Of a stretch of DNA of 64,000 nucleotides, positions 21,976 to 34,599 are shown piece by piece (the stretch's first letter is position 1; each line of letters starts with the position of its first letter). Made by a program: the position numbers and the translations under genes. Location of the stretch: contig JAZHRO010000019.1 of the NCBI GenBank assembly GCA_037157565.1, forward strand, positions 60,510,501-60,574,500, read 5' to 3'. This DNA is from Thalassia testudinum (taxonomy: Eukaryota > Streptophyta > Magnoliopsida > Alismatales > Hydrocharitaceae). A model generated the notes under the pieces. The model had not been told where the DNA came from. It made no database searches and saw only the letters and a list, made by a program, of their open reading frames with translations.

Positions 21976-24661
21976 TGTAATGACCCATCACACTTTTGGC
22001 CTTTTAAGACATCTGGAGTCTTAGTCAGACGTCTGTCCAGACGTCTGAAAAATTTCTCAGACGTCTGAAAATGAAATTTTTGTACTACACACTACACTCT
22101 GCGCGCGGGCGGCACACAGAGCCCTCCTCTCCTCTCTCCCTTCCTTTTCTTCCCCCAAACCCTAAACCCCACGCCTTCTATATAAATCCCTCCTCCTATC
22201 TCTCCACTCCACACACTAGCCACCACCACCTTCAGTGCTGTGCGGGAGTGACGAGAGGGAGTGAGCGAGGGAGAGTGAGAGGGAGGAAGGAGGAGAGCAC
22301 GGGAGGAGGAGGAGGCCAAGGTCGGAGGAGCTTCGGTGGAAGCTCAGTGGAGCTCGCACGGCCACCACAGGTGCATGCAGGAGGAGAGAGCTCAGGGAGG
22401 CGGCCTCTCGACCCTCTGTAGCGATTGGAGCTGCGGTGACACGAGGCGAAGCGTGCGGAAAGATCTGCGAGAAGTTCCTAGTACTGGAAGTTTTCCAATA
22501 TCAGACATCTGGAGTGGAGTCCAGACGGCTGACGGGGTACCTGGATGTTTAGAGCTAAGGCTAGACATCTGAAAGCTCATTTATCACGAAGGTACGTATC
22601 TCCCTGCGCCATGCATATCGCAGCGCAGGGGTATATGTCGGCTGACAGCGCCTGTGATGTCGTACGCAGGTGCAACCTTGGGAAGGAGTGCAGAATGCTT
22701 TCCCACACGGTTTTGGACGTCTGATCACATCACCAGACGTCCGAAGGTGCGTCCAGACGACCAAAGGCATTGTTCGATGTCTAGAACTACCTTCAGAAAA
22801 TCTCAGAGAAGGTCAAGATGTTTGAGGATATCGCAGGGATTTAAGGTAAAGATCTGGCACTTTTAAGACATCTGGGCTTATTCCCAGACGTTTGATTTTG
22901 AATAATAGGCACGTTTTTGACCCATTTAGGGTCCGATCGAGGTCCGTTTAACGCAAACGAAATACCTGTACTTTCCTCACGAATTCATCTACGTATTAGT
23001 GTTTTTTGTACACTGTTCTGAACTCTCTGTTCTGAACTCTTCTTTTATGATGTATTCCCTGGTATAGGATTTCATCCTGCTGCGTGTTTGGGACTCGCGA
23101 AGATGCCTAGGTCTACGGTTCGAGCCCCCATTACTCCCGTGTTGCCTGGTAGAGTGGTTAATTATGTTAATGATATTTAATAAGAATGTACTTGTGGAAA
23201 TAGCCAAATGGAACCCTAGGATGTAGCATGAACCCTAGGATAGAGAAATGAATGAACCGTTCGTGTTATATAATGTACTTAAATGCATGATTGAGATAAA
23301 CTACTAGCAGTTGCCTATTATAAAATGAGCTGCCTGTAATTGATGAACAACTACCTGTGAAATCACCAATTGCATGTATCGAATTATGGAAACACAAGCT
23401 GCCTGTATATGGATGAGAAATAAATTGTGAAAGGTGAAATCTGGTTCGGAATAAATGAGGTGAACATGAGCTTGAACCCTACGAGGAATTAGGAGTAGAA
23501 CTCCTGTAGTTGAACAGAAACCTAGAATGTAGATGGGAAGTGTGCTGGCCCTTGAGTACATGGTACCAAGGAGAGCAACTGTCCCCTTTTGTGTAGAGCA
23601 GAGCTAGACTCCCTTGGGTTGAGACCCTGGGGTTAGGATTGGCCACTCTACACCGACTCCTGTTGGCTCTCGTGTACGTGGTACCGAGGCGAGCTACTAG
23701 TGTAGGGAGGGAGCTAGCCACCCCATGGGGCCCAAAGTTCAGCTAACCACCCTACATCGACCTGTTAGGCCCTTTGGGCAAACCGGGGTAGTCAGACGAG
23801 GGTGCGCGGACTATGGAGGGGCGAGTCTCCAGTTTGGTTCTGAGGGGCGAAACCCCTGTTCTGAGAGGGCAAGGCCCTATACTGTTCCGTGTTGTACTTT
23901 GGGCATACCCGCTAGCGGAAACGACTGACCGCATGTCAATGCGGGGTAGCTACCCATGTGCTTATCACGCGTGCCGTAGTCACCGCTACATCTTAACAGT
24001 GACCTCGGGGTGATTGACTGGGTGTAGAACTACCGCAAGGGACTCTCCCAGCCAGGAGAGCACCACATGTACCTCCTACTCTACGAAAAATACTACAATC
24101 AAGATTGTTCCCACGAGGAATATGCAAGATCAAGAATATCTGAATGTTTAAGAAAAATGGGTGAAAATAAAATGCATATAAAACAGATAAATAGAAAAGA
24201 GAATTAAACAAGTTGCTTTTACTATTTTTAGATAATATAGATACCACCCTACTCAACATTCACTGACTCTGTCTTTTCATAGCACTGTTCAGGACCAAGA
24301 GTTGAGCAGCCCGAGCTTCCAGCTGCAGAGGGTGCTAGGCCCAGTCGAGCCCAGTCGTAGTTTTTCAGCACTTCCTTTTCATTCCTTTACTGTTGTAAGT
24401 ATTGGACTGTTAGTTACTACTCTGCTTCTACTATTTACTTCCGCTTTCCGTTGTTATCGTTGTTGTGGTGGTATGTACTAAAACAATAGATTTATTTTTC
24501 CTTTACTGCTTGTACGTTTCTTGTACTTAGTTATATTGCATAAGTGAATGTGGTTTACTTTCCTGCTTTTTGGTTATTTCTTGTTGGACGACTGGGCCTT
24601 GGGATTAGTCGAGGCGAGCAGGTCTCGGGTCCTGTAGGATTCTGGGAATCCAGTCGCAACA
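21976..24661 (+). repeat. E2 5' LTR
   Basis: It runs from TGTAATGACCC to TCGCAACA and is 2686 bp long. Three CAGACGTCTG-type palindromes lie within 22020-22070, before the TATA box. The 3' half is collinear with E1 and E3, including the 'gtagggagggagctagccaccc' type segment near 23700. Confidence 0.9.
22179..22187 (+). promoter_or_regulatory. E2 LTR TATA box
   Basis: TATATAAAT lies 200 bp into the LTR, just after the CAGACGTCTG cluster and before a GC-rich leader. This is a plausible U3 core promoter. The E3 LTR has TATAAAT on the minus strand at 56011-56017, in the equivalent place. Confidence 0.65.
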
Positions 24662-24664
24662 AGA

Positions 24665-24676
24665 TGGTATCAGAGC
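24665..24676 (+). promoter_or_regulatory. E2 primer binding site (initiator Met tRNA type)
   Basis: TGGTATCAGAGC lies 3 bp after the LTR end. This is the standard plant retrotransposon primer site complementary to initiator methionine tRNA. Confidence 0.9.
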
Positions 24677-24844
24677 AAAATCGTCCCGAGAAATGAACCA
24701 ATTGAATTGAGAATAACCATTCACGTGCATATGACTAGGATAGCCACCACAACGTATTGCTTTGATATTCGTTCCAAGTCTTTCCTCAAAGAAATTCGGT
24801 ATCACTGACCCTCTTATTCTGTCTTCCGTGTCTCCTTGCAGGAG

Positions 24845-27800
24845 ATGCCTCGTCAAGGAGTTCTCGAGGCTGGCCGTGGTCGCAGCCATAGACAAGGTCA
24901 GAGGGGCGGACATGCCGGGCCTGAGGAACCAGTTGACCCACCTCTTCTCCCGGGCGTTCAGGCCCAGGATCTCGCCTAGCTGATCAAGGACATTGTGCGA
25001 GAGGAGCTCCACCAGCCTCCACAGGCACCTCTCCCTGAAGATGTGGAAGGGGAGTCCTCGGTGGGACAGAGAGACCGCCGCAGCGCCAGACGAGCAAGAG
25101 GGGGAGGGGGTGGTCCTCCACCACCCCCACTACACTCTGACACTTCTAAGCACGAGCCCTCCTTGCCTAGTGGCGTGCCCATTCCCCCACTGCAGCTGCA
25201 CCACGAGCTTTTTGGACAGTTCCGAAAGCTGAAGCCACCCTCCTTCAAGGGGAATGAGGACCTGTCTGAGGCAGAGGACTGGCTGAAGAAGATAGAGAGG
25301 GTGTTCAACACCCTTCGCCCTCCCGCGGAGTGCCACATGGCCTTTGCCACGTACCAGCTAAAGAGCGTCACACACAAGTGGTGGAGGGCAATCAGAGGCC
25401 AGGAGAGGAGAGAGCTGATGTGGGACCAGTTCATGACTCTCTTCTACAAGCAATACTTTCCGCAGACTTAGCAGGACAAGTGGAGGTAGGAGTTCCACAC
25501 TCTCCGCAAGGGGACGGTGACTGTTAGCACGTATCACACGCGTTTCCTGGAGCTGTCACGTTTTGCCTCGACAACCGTGTCTACGGAGGAGGAGTGCCTA
25601 TGGAGGTTTACTGTGGAGCTTCGACCTGCTATTCGAGGGTATGTCAAATCCTTAAAGCTGTCCACCTTCTCACGAGTGGTCGAGGTAGCCATGACCTACG
25701 AGGAGACCAACCCGGCCGCACGAGACACTGACGGCAGACGGAAGAGGCCCCATCAGTCAGTACTCTCAGGACCAACGGGAGAGGAGGCACACGGCACCGC
25801 AGGAGAGCCGTCCCATTTTGCGAGGCCATCAGTGGCCTTTGGGGGCCCCAGACAGGGGCTAGCTGCCAGCACCGAACCCCCGCCCAACCGCTAGCAGGGA
25901 TCTACTGAGGGAGGAGGTTGTGTCCCCCTTTGCTACCAATGTGGCCAGCCAAGCCACATCAAAAGGGACTGCCCATCTAGGGCCAAAGCATAGCAGATGC
26001 TCCCCGCACCGAGCATTGGAGGCAGAGCCGGTGGTCATGGTCCCCAGGTGCGTGGGAGAAGGCAGCAGTCACGAGGAGGGTATCGACCAGCGGTTGCTCG
26101 CCCGACCCAGAGTGTAGCTGCTTTGTCTACACCGAGGACTGAGGGGCGTATCAACGCCCTGACACACAGAGACGCCAGGACTTCGGGTTCAGTGGTGGCA
26201 GGTATGGTTACTGTTTCTGGCAGATTAGTGTACGTACGTTTTGATTCTGGCGCCACACACTCTTTTGTTGCTGTGTGTTGTGCCGTCAGTTTGAGGTAGG
26301 ATAGTGTACTATTAAAGGATCCGTTTGTGATTAGAGGCTCAGATGGCCAGTTGTTTGCAGTTAAGGAGGTCTACATGGACTGCGAGGTCAGTATAGGGGA
26401 ACACAGCCTCCCCACTGATCTGATTATGATACCGATGGTGGATTTTGAAGTGATCCTAAGGATGGACTGGCTATCCGCCTATCACGCCCTGGTGGACTGT
26501 TTCGGGAGGAATATCGTCTTCTCCATACCAGAGTTGCCTCCCTTTGAGTTTCACGGACAGCTGGTGGACGGAGGTTTCAGATGCATCTCCACGCTTTGGG
26601 CAACGAGGCTTTTGAGCCAGGGGTGTGAGGGCATTTTGGCCTGTGTAGTGGCAGAGCCTAGCCCCGTGTCTGACTTTCAGAGTATTCCGGTGGTTTCGAG
26701 TACCCCAACGTTTTTCTAGAGGAGCTTCCAGGACTACCACTCGAGTGTGAGATCAAGTTTGAGATCTCACTGGTACCAGGGACCAACCCCATTTCTACTG
26801 CACCGTACTGGATGGCACCGCTTGAGCTGCGAGAGCTCAAGTCACAGCTACAAGACCTATTGGAGAAGGGCTTTGTGAGGCTCAGTGCGTCCCCGTGGGG
26901 AGCCCCTGTGCTGTTTGTGAAGAAGAAGGATGGTACCCTGCGAACTTGTATTAACTACCGATAGCTGAATAGGGTCACCATCAAGAACAAGTATCCACTG
27001 CCGAGGATTGACGACCTCTTCGACCAGTTGCGAGATGCCACAGTGTTCTCCAAGATGGATCTGAGGTAAGGCTACAACCGGTTGAGGATCAGGGAGACTG
27101 CCATCTCCAAGACAGCTTTCCATACCCGGTACAGGCACTACGAGTTGTTGGTTATGTCGTTTGGGTTGACCAATGCCTCCGCTGCTTTTATAGATTTCAT
27201 GAACCAGGTTTTCAGATCGTACTTGGACCAGTTTGTGGTGGTGTTCATCAACGACATACTCGTTTACTCGTGGGATCAGGAGTAGCACAGGCAGCATCTA
27301 TGGATGATCTTGGACACTTTGAGGCAACGCAGGCTGTATGCCAAGTATAGCAAGTGCAAGTTTTGGTTGTGGCAAGTGACTTTCTTGGGCCACATGATCT
27401 TAGGGGATGGTTTGACTGTGGACCCAGCCAAGGTTGAGGCCGTACTCAGGTGGGAGAGGCCACGTAAAGTGACAGAGATGCGCAGCTTTTTGGGACTGGT
27501 AGGTTATCAGAGGATTCTCTCATATTGCACGTCCTATGACCCAGCTGACTCGGAAGGACATGCCCTTTGCCTAGACAGATGAGTGCGAGGAATGTTTCCA
27601 GGAGTTGAAGTTGAGACTGACTTCAGCTCCTGTGCTTACCATCCCGGACAGCAATGGTGGTTTTGTGGTTTACACGGATGCTTCGTTGCAGGGGTTAGGG
27701 GGTGTGCTCATGCAGCGGGGTCACGTTGTCGCTTACGCTTCGCGATAACTGAAGCCCCATGAGCATAGCTACCCTACCCACGACTTAGAGCTGGCAGCTG

Positions 27801-29505
27801 TTGTCTTCGCGCTGAAGACATGGAGGCACTATCTTTATGGTGAAACTTTCAAAATTTTCATGGATCATAAGAGCCTCAGATACTTGTCTGACCAGAAGGA
27901 GCACAATATGAGACAGAGACGTTAGTTAGAGCTCCTAAAGGACTACGACTGTAGCATTTCCTACCATCCAGGGAAGGCCAATGTGGTGGCTGACGCCTTG
28001 AGCCGGAAGGCACCTACCCACTTGGCCAGTCTACAGGCACAGAGTTGGCGACTTATGGAGGAGTTGGGCAGTTGGAGACCCCGAGAGTCACAGGGGTATT
28101 GTTGGACAATGACAGTGATGCAGTAGGCGCGACCAGAGTTGATAGACTACATCATCGTAGGACAGATGACAGATCCGCACTTACAGACACTGCGGGACAG
28201 GGTGTTGACAGGAGACCCAGGAGACTTTTCCTTTACAGACGAGATACTGCACATGAGAGGATGCTCATGTGTTCCTAGGGACGAGGAGTTATTGAGAGAG
28301 CTCCTGATTGAGGCGCACGGATCCGGGTTTACCATACATCCCAGGAACACAAAGATGTATCATGATCTAAGATGCGACTTTTAGTGGAGAGAGATGAAGT
28401 GGGATGTTGGTCAGTTTGTGCAGCAGCGTTTGGTGTGCCAGCAGGTGAAGGCCGAGCACTAGAGGCCTATTAGGCCGTTGCAGCCACTTCCTGTGCCAGA
28501 GTGGAAGTGGGACAGCATCACCATGGACTTCGTGGTGGGTCTACCGGTTACCCAGAGAGGACACGACGTAGTCTAGGTGATAGTGGATATGTTGACAAAG
28601 ATGGCGCGTTTCCTACCGATCCGAGTCACCTTGGGACTAGCACAGTTGGCAGACAAGTACATTCGCGATATGGTACGCCTGCACGGAGTTCCGTGGGAAA
28701 TTGTATCCGACAGGGATACCCGTTTTACTTCCCAATTCTGGGCTGAGTTTTAGCAGGCTTTGGGGACAGGTTTGAGGTTCAATACCGCTTACTACCCCCA
28801 AACGGACGGACGGTTGGAGCGCATCATACAGACACTTGAGGACCTTTTACGCGCCAGTGTGCTAGACTGGAGAGGCTCCTGGGAGGAGCATTTACCCCAG
28901 GCCAAGTTTGCATATAATAAATGTTACCACTCGAGCATCGGCATGGCACCTTACGAGGCTCTGTACGGACGGAGATGTACTGCACCCTTGAGTTGGGTCG
29001 AGGTGGGGACTAAGTGGGAGGTTGGCCCCAAGCTGATCCGACAAAGTCAGGAGGTGATAGAGCACATTCACAGACAACTCCGCACTGTCAGGAGCAAGCA
29101 GAAGAGTTACGCTGGCTAGAAACGCAGAAAGGTGCAATTCGAGGTTGGGGATCATGTCTTTCTCCGTGCTTCGCCCATGAAGGACCTACAGCATTTTGGG
29201 GTGAAAGGGAAGCTTGCATCGAGATTTATAGGGCCCTTTGAGGTCCTGGAACGGGTGGGACTCGTTGCTTACCTACTTGCCCTTCCTCCCCAGCTTTCTG
29301 AAGTGCACGACGTGTTCCATGTGTCCAACCTCAGGAAGTACGTCGTTGATCCTAGTCACGTTCTGAGCCACGAGAGCGTCGAGGTGGGTGACGACCTGAC
29401 CTACCCCAAGAGACCAGTGCAGATACTAGACAGAGCCATCTGGAGTCTGAGACGGAAGCAGGTACCACTTGTGAAGGTCCTATGGAGAAGACAGCAGTAC
29501 GAGGA
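24845..29505 (+). pseudogene. E2 gag-pol remnant
   Basis: The ATG at 24845 (MPRQGVLE) follows GCAGGAG. Gag (24845-25990) includes LHHELFGQFRKLKPPSFKG, a WWRAIRGQE retrotransposon-gag motif and the knuckle CYQCGQPSHIKRDC near 25941. It carries TAG stops at 24977, 25469, 25892 and elsewhere. Protease keeps the active site FDSGATHSF near 26238. A frameshift at about 26700 precedes RT, where [15 protein letters not shown] and FGLTNASA are clear. The FIDD box reads FIND (first aspartate to asparagine). RNase H (from 27650) keeps YTDASLQG. Integrase has the H-H-C-C finger ending CQQV (28310-28450), [15 protein letters not shown] and NTAYYPQTDGRLE, so its D, D and E are present, though interrupted by stops. 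The chromodomain starts at KQVPLVKVLW and is cut at 29505, where the frame runs into LTR sequence. Confidence 0.9.
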
Positions 29506-31913
29506 GTGCGGGAGTGACGAGAGGGGGGCGAGCGGGAGTGACGAGAGGAAGGAAGGAGGAGAGCGCGGGAGGAGGAGGAGGCCGAGGTCGGAGGAGCTTC
29601 AGTGGAAGCTAGTCGGACCTCGCACGGCCACTGTCGACATGTACGGGAGGAGGAGCGAGCTCAGGGAGGCAGCCTCCCGGCCCTCTACAGTGGCTGGAGC
29701 TGCGGCGACGTGAGGCGATGCGAGCGGAGAGAGCTGCGAGAAGTTCCTGGTACTGGAAGTTTTCCAGTATCAGACATCTGGAGTGGAGTCCAGACGGCTA
29801 GCAGGGTAACTGGACATCTGGAGCTAAGGCCAGACATCTGAAAGCTCATTTATCGCGAAGGTATGTATCTCCTTGCGCCATGCATATCGCAGCGCAGGGG
29901 TATATGTCGGCTAACCGCGCCTGCGATGTCGTACGTAGGTGCAGCCTTGGGAAGGAGTGCGGAACGCTCTCCCACACACTTTTGGACGTCTAATCACATC
30001 ACCAAACGTCTGGAGGTGCGTCCAGACGACCGGAGGCATTGTCCGACGTCTGGAACTACCTTCAAGCGATTGCAGAGAAGGTCAAGATGTCTAAGGATAC
30101 AGCAGGGACTTTAGGTAAAGATATGACACCTTTTAAGACGTCTGGGCTTATTCCCAGACATCTGATTTTGAACAGTAAGCATGTTTTTGACTCATTTGGG
30201 GTCCGATCGGGGTCCGTTTTACACAAACGAAATACCTGTACTTTCCTCGCGAGTTCCTCTAGGTACAAGAGTCCTTTGTACACTGTTCTGAACTCTCCTT
30301 TTGTGATGTATTCCCTGGTATAGGATTCAGCTGGGTGCGTGTTTGGGGCTCACGGAGACGCCTGGGTCTACGGTTCGAGCTCCCATTACTCCCGTGTTGC
30401 CTAGTAGAGTGGTTAATTCTGTTAATGATATTTAAATAAGAATGTACTTGTGGAAATAACCAAATTGAACCCTACGATGTGGCATGAACCCTAGGATAGA
30501 GAAATGAATGAACCGTTTGTACTGTATAATGTACTTGCATGCATGATCGAGATAAACTGCTAGCAGTTGCTTGTTATAATATGAGCTACCTATAATTAAT
30601 GAACAATTACATGTGAAATCACCAGTTGCATGTATCAAATTATGAAAACATGAGTTGTCTGTATATGGATGAGAAATAAATTGTGAAAGGTGAAATCTGG
30701 ATCGGAATAAATGAGGTGAACATGAGCATGAACCCTACAGGGTATTAGGAGTAGAACTCCTGTGGTTGGACGGAAACATGGAATGTAGATGGGAAGTGTG
30801 CTGGCCCTTGAGTACATGGTACTAAGGAGAGCAACTGTCCCCTTCTGTGTAGAGCGAAGCTAGCCTCCCTTGGGTTGAGACCCTAGGGTTAGGATTGGCC
30901 ACTCTACACAGACTCCTGTTGGCCCTCGTGTACGTGGTACCGAGGCGAGCTACTAGTGTAGGAAGGGAGCTAGCCACCCAACGGGGCCCGGGGTTCAGCT
31001 AGCCACCCTACATCGACTTGTTAGGCCCTCCGGGCAAACCGGGGTAGTCAGACTAGGGTACGCGGACTATGGAGGGGTGAGACCCCTGTTTGGTTCTAAG
31101 GGGCGAGACCCCTGTTCTGAGAGGGCAAGGCCCTATACGGTTCCGTGCTGTACTTTGGGTGTACCCACTAACGGAAATGGCTGACCGCGTGTTAGTGCGG
31201 CGCAGCTACCCGTGTGCTTATCACGCGTGCCGTAGTCACCGCTACATCTTGACAGTGACCTCGAGGTGGTTGACTGGGTGTAGGACTACCACGGGGGACT
31301 CTCCCTGCCAGGAGAGCACCACGTGTACCTCCTACTCTACGGAAAAGATTGCAATCAAGATCGTTCCCACAAGGAACATGCAAGATCAAGAATATCTGGA
31401 TGTTTGAGGAAAATGGGTGAAAAGAAAATACATATAAAATAGATAAATAGAAAAGAAAATTAACCTGTTGCTTTTACTATTTTTAGATAATATAGATACC
31501 ACTCTACTCAGCATTCACTAACTCTGTCTTTTCATAACACTATTCAGGACCAGGAGTTGAGCAACCCAAACTTCTAACTGCGGAGGGTGCTGGGCCCAGT
31601 CGAGCCCAGTCGTAATTTTTCAGCACTTCCTTTTCATTCCCTTACTATTGTAGTAAGTATTGGACAATTAGTTACTGTTCTTCTTCTACTGTTTACTTCC
31701 GCTTTCCATTATTGTTATTGTGGTGGTATGTACTGAAACAGTAGATTTATTTTTCGTTTACTAGTACGTTTCTTCTGCTTAGTTATATTGCATATGTGAA
31801 TCTAGTTTACTTTCCTGCTTTTTGGTTATTTCTTGTTGGATGACTGGGTCATGGGATTAGTCAAGGCGAGTCGATCTCGGGTCCTGTAGGATTCTAGGAA
31901 TCGGGTCGTAACA
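29506..31913 (+). repeat. E2 3' LTR, 5' truncated
   Basis: GTGCGGGAGTGACGAGAGG at 29506 matches 22240 in the 5' LTR. From there the two LTRs are collinear to the terminal AACA at 31913. The first 264 bp of the LTR, including the promoter, are absent. The frame at 29132-29713 is therefore an accidental fusion of the integrase tail and LTR sequence. Confidence 0.9.
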
Positions 31914-32779
31914 GGTTAGAACCAAGTCAGAAAGGAAACTCGCCTAGAATTAGATGTCTGACTTAGTTCCCAGATGTCTTAAATAGGTTTTCCAAACGTC
32001 TGATGCATGGACCAGACGTCTGATGACCCTATCAGAATCATAATTGATTCTGATTACGACATATTTTGCCTTGGGTTCAACCCCAACGGCTATGGAAGTT
32101 TTCTAAGGGCTTCCAAAGCCTTCCTAGGTCCTCTATAAATAGAGGAGGATCCTTGTCTTGCAAATATACACCAAGACACACCTTGAATACCATGTCCACA
32201 TCTCTTGTGTCAAAAAGAAGTAGATCATCTAGAAGAAGTTCTAGCTCTCCAAGCTTTTAAGCTTGAATCCAGTAGCGCACCCGCTCTCCCTCCGCGATTA
32301 CGAGAGCGACGAGGTGCTCCCGCGTGGTTCACGCATCTACATCGTCACACCGACGCACTGCCTTCATCAAAGGAAAGTTTCTTTACCTATAGTAGTTAGG
32401 TTAATCTTTGTTGCCTCTCTAGGTTGTGTCGTAATTTTTCTTTGTAATTGTGTTGACTATTCGCATTGCAAATTCCAGTCTCCTTCATGAGACAAAATTC
32501 TTCTCGTGAAGAGAAGGGGTTTTGTGGTACACTACCCTCGTTTAAGGTAATGTGGTTGTAAGAGGTTAAGTCACCCTCGTTGAAGTGACTTGTTTAGTGA
32601 ATTTGATCGACTAGGTCGATTGGGAAATCCTAACTTAAGAGGGTTAGGTGGTGGTTTTTACCTGGTTTGGGTTTTCATCTAAAAATTCTTGTGCCATTTT
32701 GTGTGCTTGCTCTTTTTGAGATTGTTTATTTTAATTTCGTATTTTATATTACGTCACGCATATCTCACCTCCTCCCATA
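31914..32779 (+). repeat. Copia A 5' LTR, second part
   Basis: It resumes with AGAACCAAGTCAG, the counterpart of 40217 onward in the 3' LTR. The end (CCTCCTCCCATA) precedes the primer binding site. GACGTC motifs are visible at about 32015-32025. The ORFs at 32066-32937 are LTR and leader shadows. Confidence 0.85.
32134..32141 (+). promoter_or_regulatory. Copia A 5' LTR TATA box
   Basis: TATAAATA sits in CCTCTATAAATAGAGG-like sequence that is nearly self-complementary. The same motif is at 36885-36892 (copia B) and 40431-40438 (copia A 3' LTR). E2 has separated this promoter from the upstream U3 half carrying the GACGTC array. Confidence 0.7.
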
Positions 32780-32784
32780 GTATT

Positions 32785-32796
32785 TGGTATCAGAAC
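32785..32796 (+). promoter_or_regulatory. Copia A primer binding site (initiator Met tRNA type)
   Basis: TGGTATCAGAAC lies a few bases after the LTR end, one base from the usual TGGTATCAGAGC. Confidence 0.8.
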
Positions 32797-32834
32797 AGGT
32801 TCTTACCGTTTCGGTGTAACCTAGTAAGAAGATC

Positions 32835-34559
32835 ATGGAGGGAGGTAGTTCCGCGATCAGGATTTCCGAAGGGCAATCCAGGACCCGTCCGCCTTTCTTC
32901 GACGGAAGCAACTACCCCTACTGGATGCTGCAGATGAAGACTTGGCTACAAGCCAACAACTTCACCATCTGGGCCAGATGCAAGACGCCGTTCGACATCC
33001 TGGAGAGACCCGCTGTAGGAAATTCATAGCAGCAAATCTGGGAACTCTCACTCAATGCAAAGACAATGAACGCATTGTATTACGTGCTTAGTCATGAGGA
33101 GTTCAACCGAATCTCACGATACGCCATCGTATATGAGATTTGGCATACACTTGAGGTAACTCACGAGGGTATCTTCAAGGTTAAGTCTTCTAAACTCAAC
33201 TTACTTTCTCAAGAATTTGAATCTTTTTCTATGAAGACTAATGAATCTTTAAGTGAAATGAACACTAGGTTCACTCTCATAGTAAACAATCTTAAGGCAT
33301 TAGGAAAGACCTTCATCAAGGGGGAGCTTCAAGGGAAGCTTCTTCGTTCCCTTGGACCGAAATGGGAGAAGAAGGTTACCACCATCGAGGAAGCAAACAA
33401 GGTGGAGCCCAACATGGAGGATCTCCTAGGCAATTTAATGGCCTACGAGACAAAGGTGAAGCAGAAGAAGAAGGATACACCAGAGCCAAAATCGAAGAAG
33501 ACCCTCGCATTCAGAGCCGTGTCGGATAGCGAGGTAAGTTTTAATGACGAAGATTTTAAATTCTTACATAAAAAATTTTCCAAGTTTTGTAGGGAATCAA
33601 AGAAAGAAAAGGAGAAGGAAAAGAAAAGCTCGAGATGTTGCTACCACTGCAACGAAAAGGGTCATCTTCGACTCGAGTGCCCTCTTCTCAAGAAGGAGAA
33701 GGAGAAGGAGAAGTATAAGAAGAAGGTGTTCCAAGCGACTTGGGACGACTCGAGCCCGGAGGAAGAAGACGAAAATCCCAAAAAGAAGAATGAAACCGCC
33801 TGCATGGGTTTCATAGCAAGAGCTGGCAACAGCGAAAGCAACTCCGATAATGAGGTAAATTCCGATTTACAAGATGCATTTGATGAATTATTTGAACTTA
33901 GTAAATCACTTAAGATAGAAAATAAAAATATTAAAAAGAATCCTAGTTTTCTTAAATATGAAAATGATAGATTAGAAATAAAACTTAAAGCCCTAGAAAG
34001 TAGTTCTAATCCTAAAGATGATAATCTGTCATTAGAAAATCACAATCTAATCATTGAAAATAGCAAATTAATTGAGGAGAACACTAATTTAAAATTAGAA
34101 GTTTATAGTTTAAAAACCAAGATACATATTATAGAAAAAGAAATTGCATGTCTTAGGGAAAAATCAAATAATTTAATCAATAAAGTAAAAACTTTATCTA
34201 GCCTTAAGGTTGAGAAAGGATCTCCGTCAAGGAGACCCGCTAACAGATCTGAATCCAAATTGATTTAGATACCGAAGAAAGATTTAGAATCCTATTTTGT
34301 AGGTCATAAAGATTACAATACAAAGGACTGGACCTACGAGCTCAAAGATGGTCAACTCAAATTAGGAGGACCAAGGAGTAGACCAAGGAGGAAGGAAAAG
34401 AGGAGACCGACAAGACAACGAATAACCGACCGACCCGTCACACATCGACCGCCAGATTGGAAACCGACACCGATGCCCGAACCTCCAAGCTACGGATGGG
34501 AACCCCATCCGATTTGGCATCCACCTCCATTTGGGCATTCTATTGGCCATGGTAGGTGA
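32835..34559 (+). pseudogene. Copia A gag (UBN2-type) with two in-frame stops
   Basis: The ATG at 32835 opens MEGGSSAIRISEGQ, then PPFFDGSNYPYW, the N-terminal signature of SIRE-like copia gag. LGKTFIKGELQGKLLRSLGP marks the UBN2-type domain. The zinc knuckle CYHCNEKGHLRLEC (CX2CX4HX4C) is near 33645, and a long Asn/Lys-rich coiled-coil tail follows. TAG stops at 33027-33029 and 34266-34268 interrupt a single frame of 575 codons that ends with TGA at 34557-34559. The extra C-terminal part, with LKDGQLKLGGPRSRPRR, is basic and proline-rich. No pol reading follows. Gag forms the particle that packages the RNA. It matches copia B gag closely. Confidence 0.88.
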
Positions 34560-34599
34560 GGTAATCTCTAAACCCTATCTTTTTTATCATTAGCATATA

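Larger units (their letters stand above)
21976..31913 (+). mobile_element. Ty3/gypsy LTR retrotransposon E2 (Tekay/Del-type chromovirus)
   Basis: The 5' LTR is 21976-24661, the primer binding site 24665-24676, gag-pol 24845-29505 and the 3' LTR 29506-31913. The flanks read GGTCT on the left and GGTTA on the right. This may be a degraded 5-bp duplication, or only partial evidence of one. The clean break in the copia A LTR confirms the borders independently. E2 keeps the longest internal region of the three gypsy elements here. A deletion has removed the end of the chromodomain and the first 264 or so bp of the 3' LTR. Numerous in-frame stops make it non-autonomous. Confidence 0.9.

Noticed and set aside
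29132..29713. A novel 193-residue protein with an Arg/Gly-rich tail
   Set aside because: It is the integrase tail and chromodomain fused by deletion to LTR sequence.
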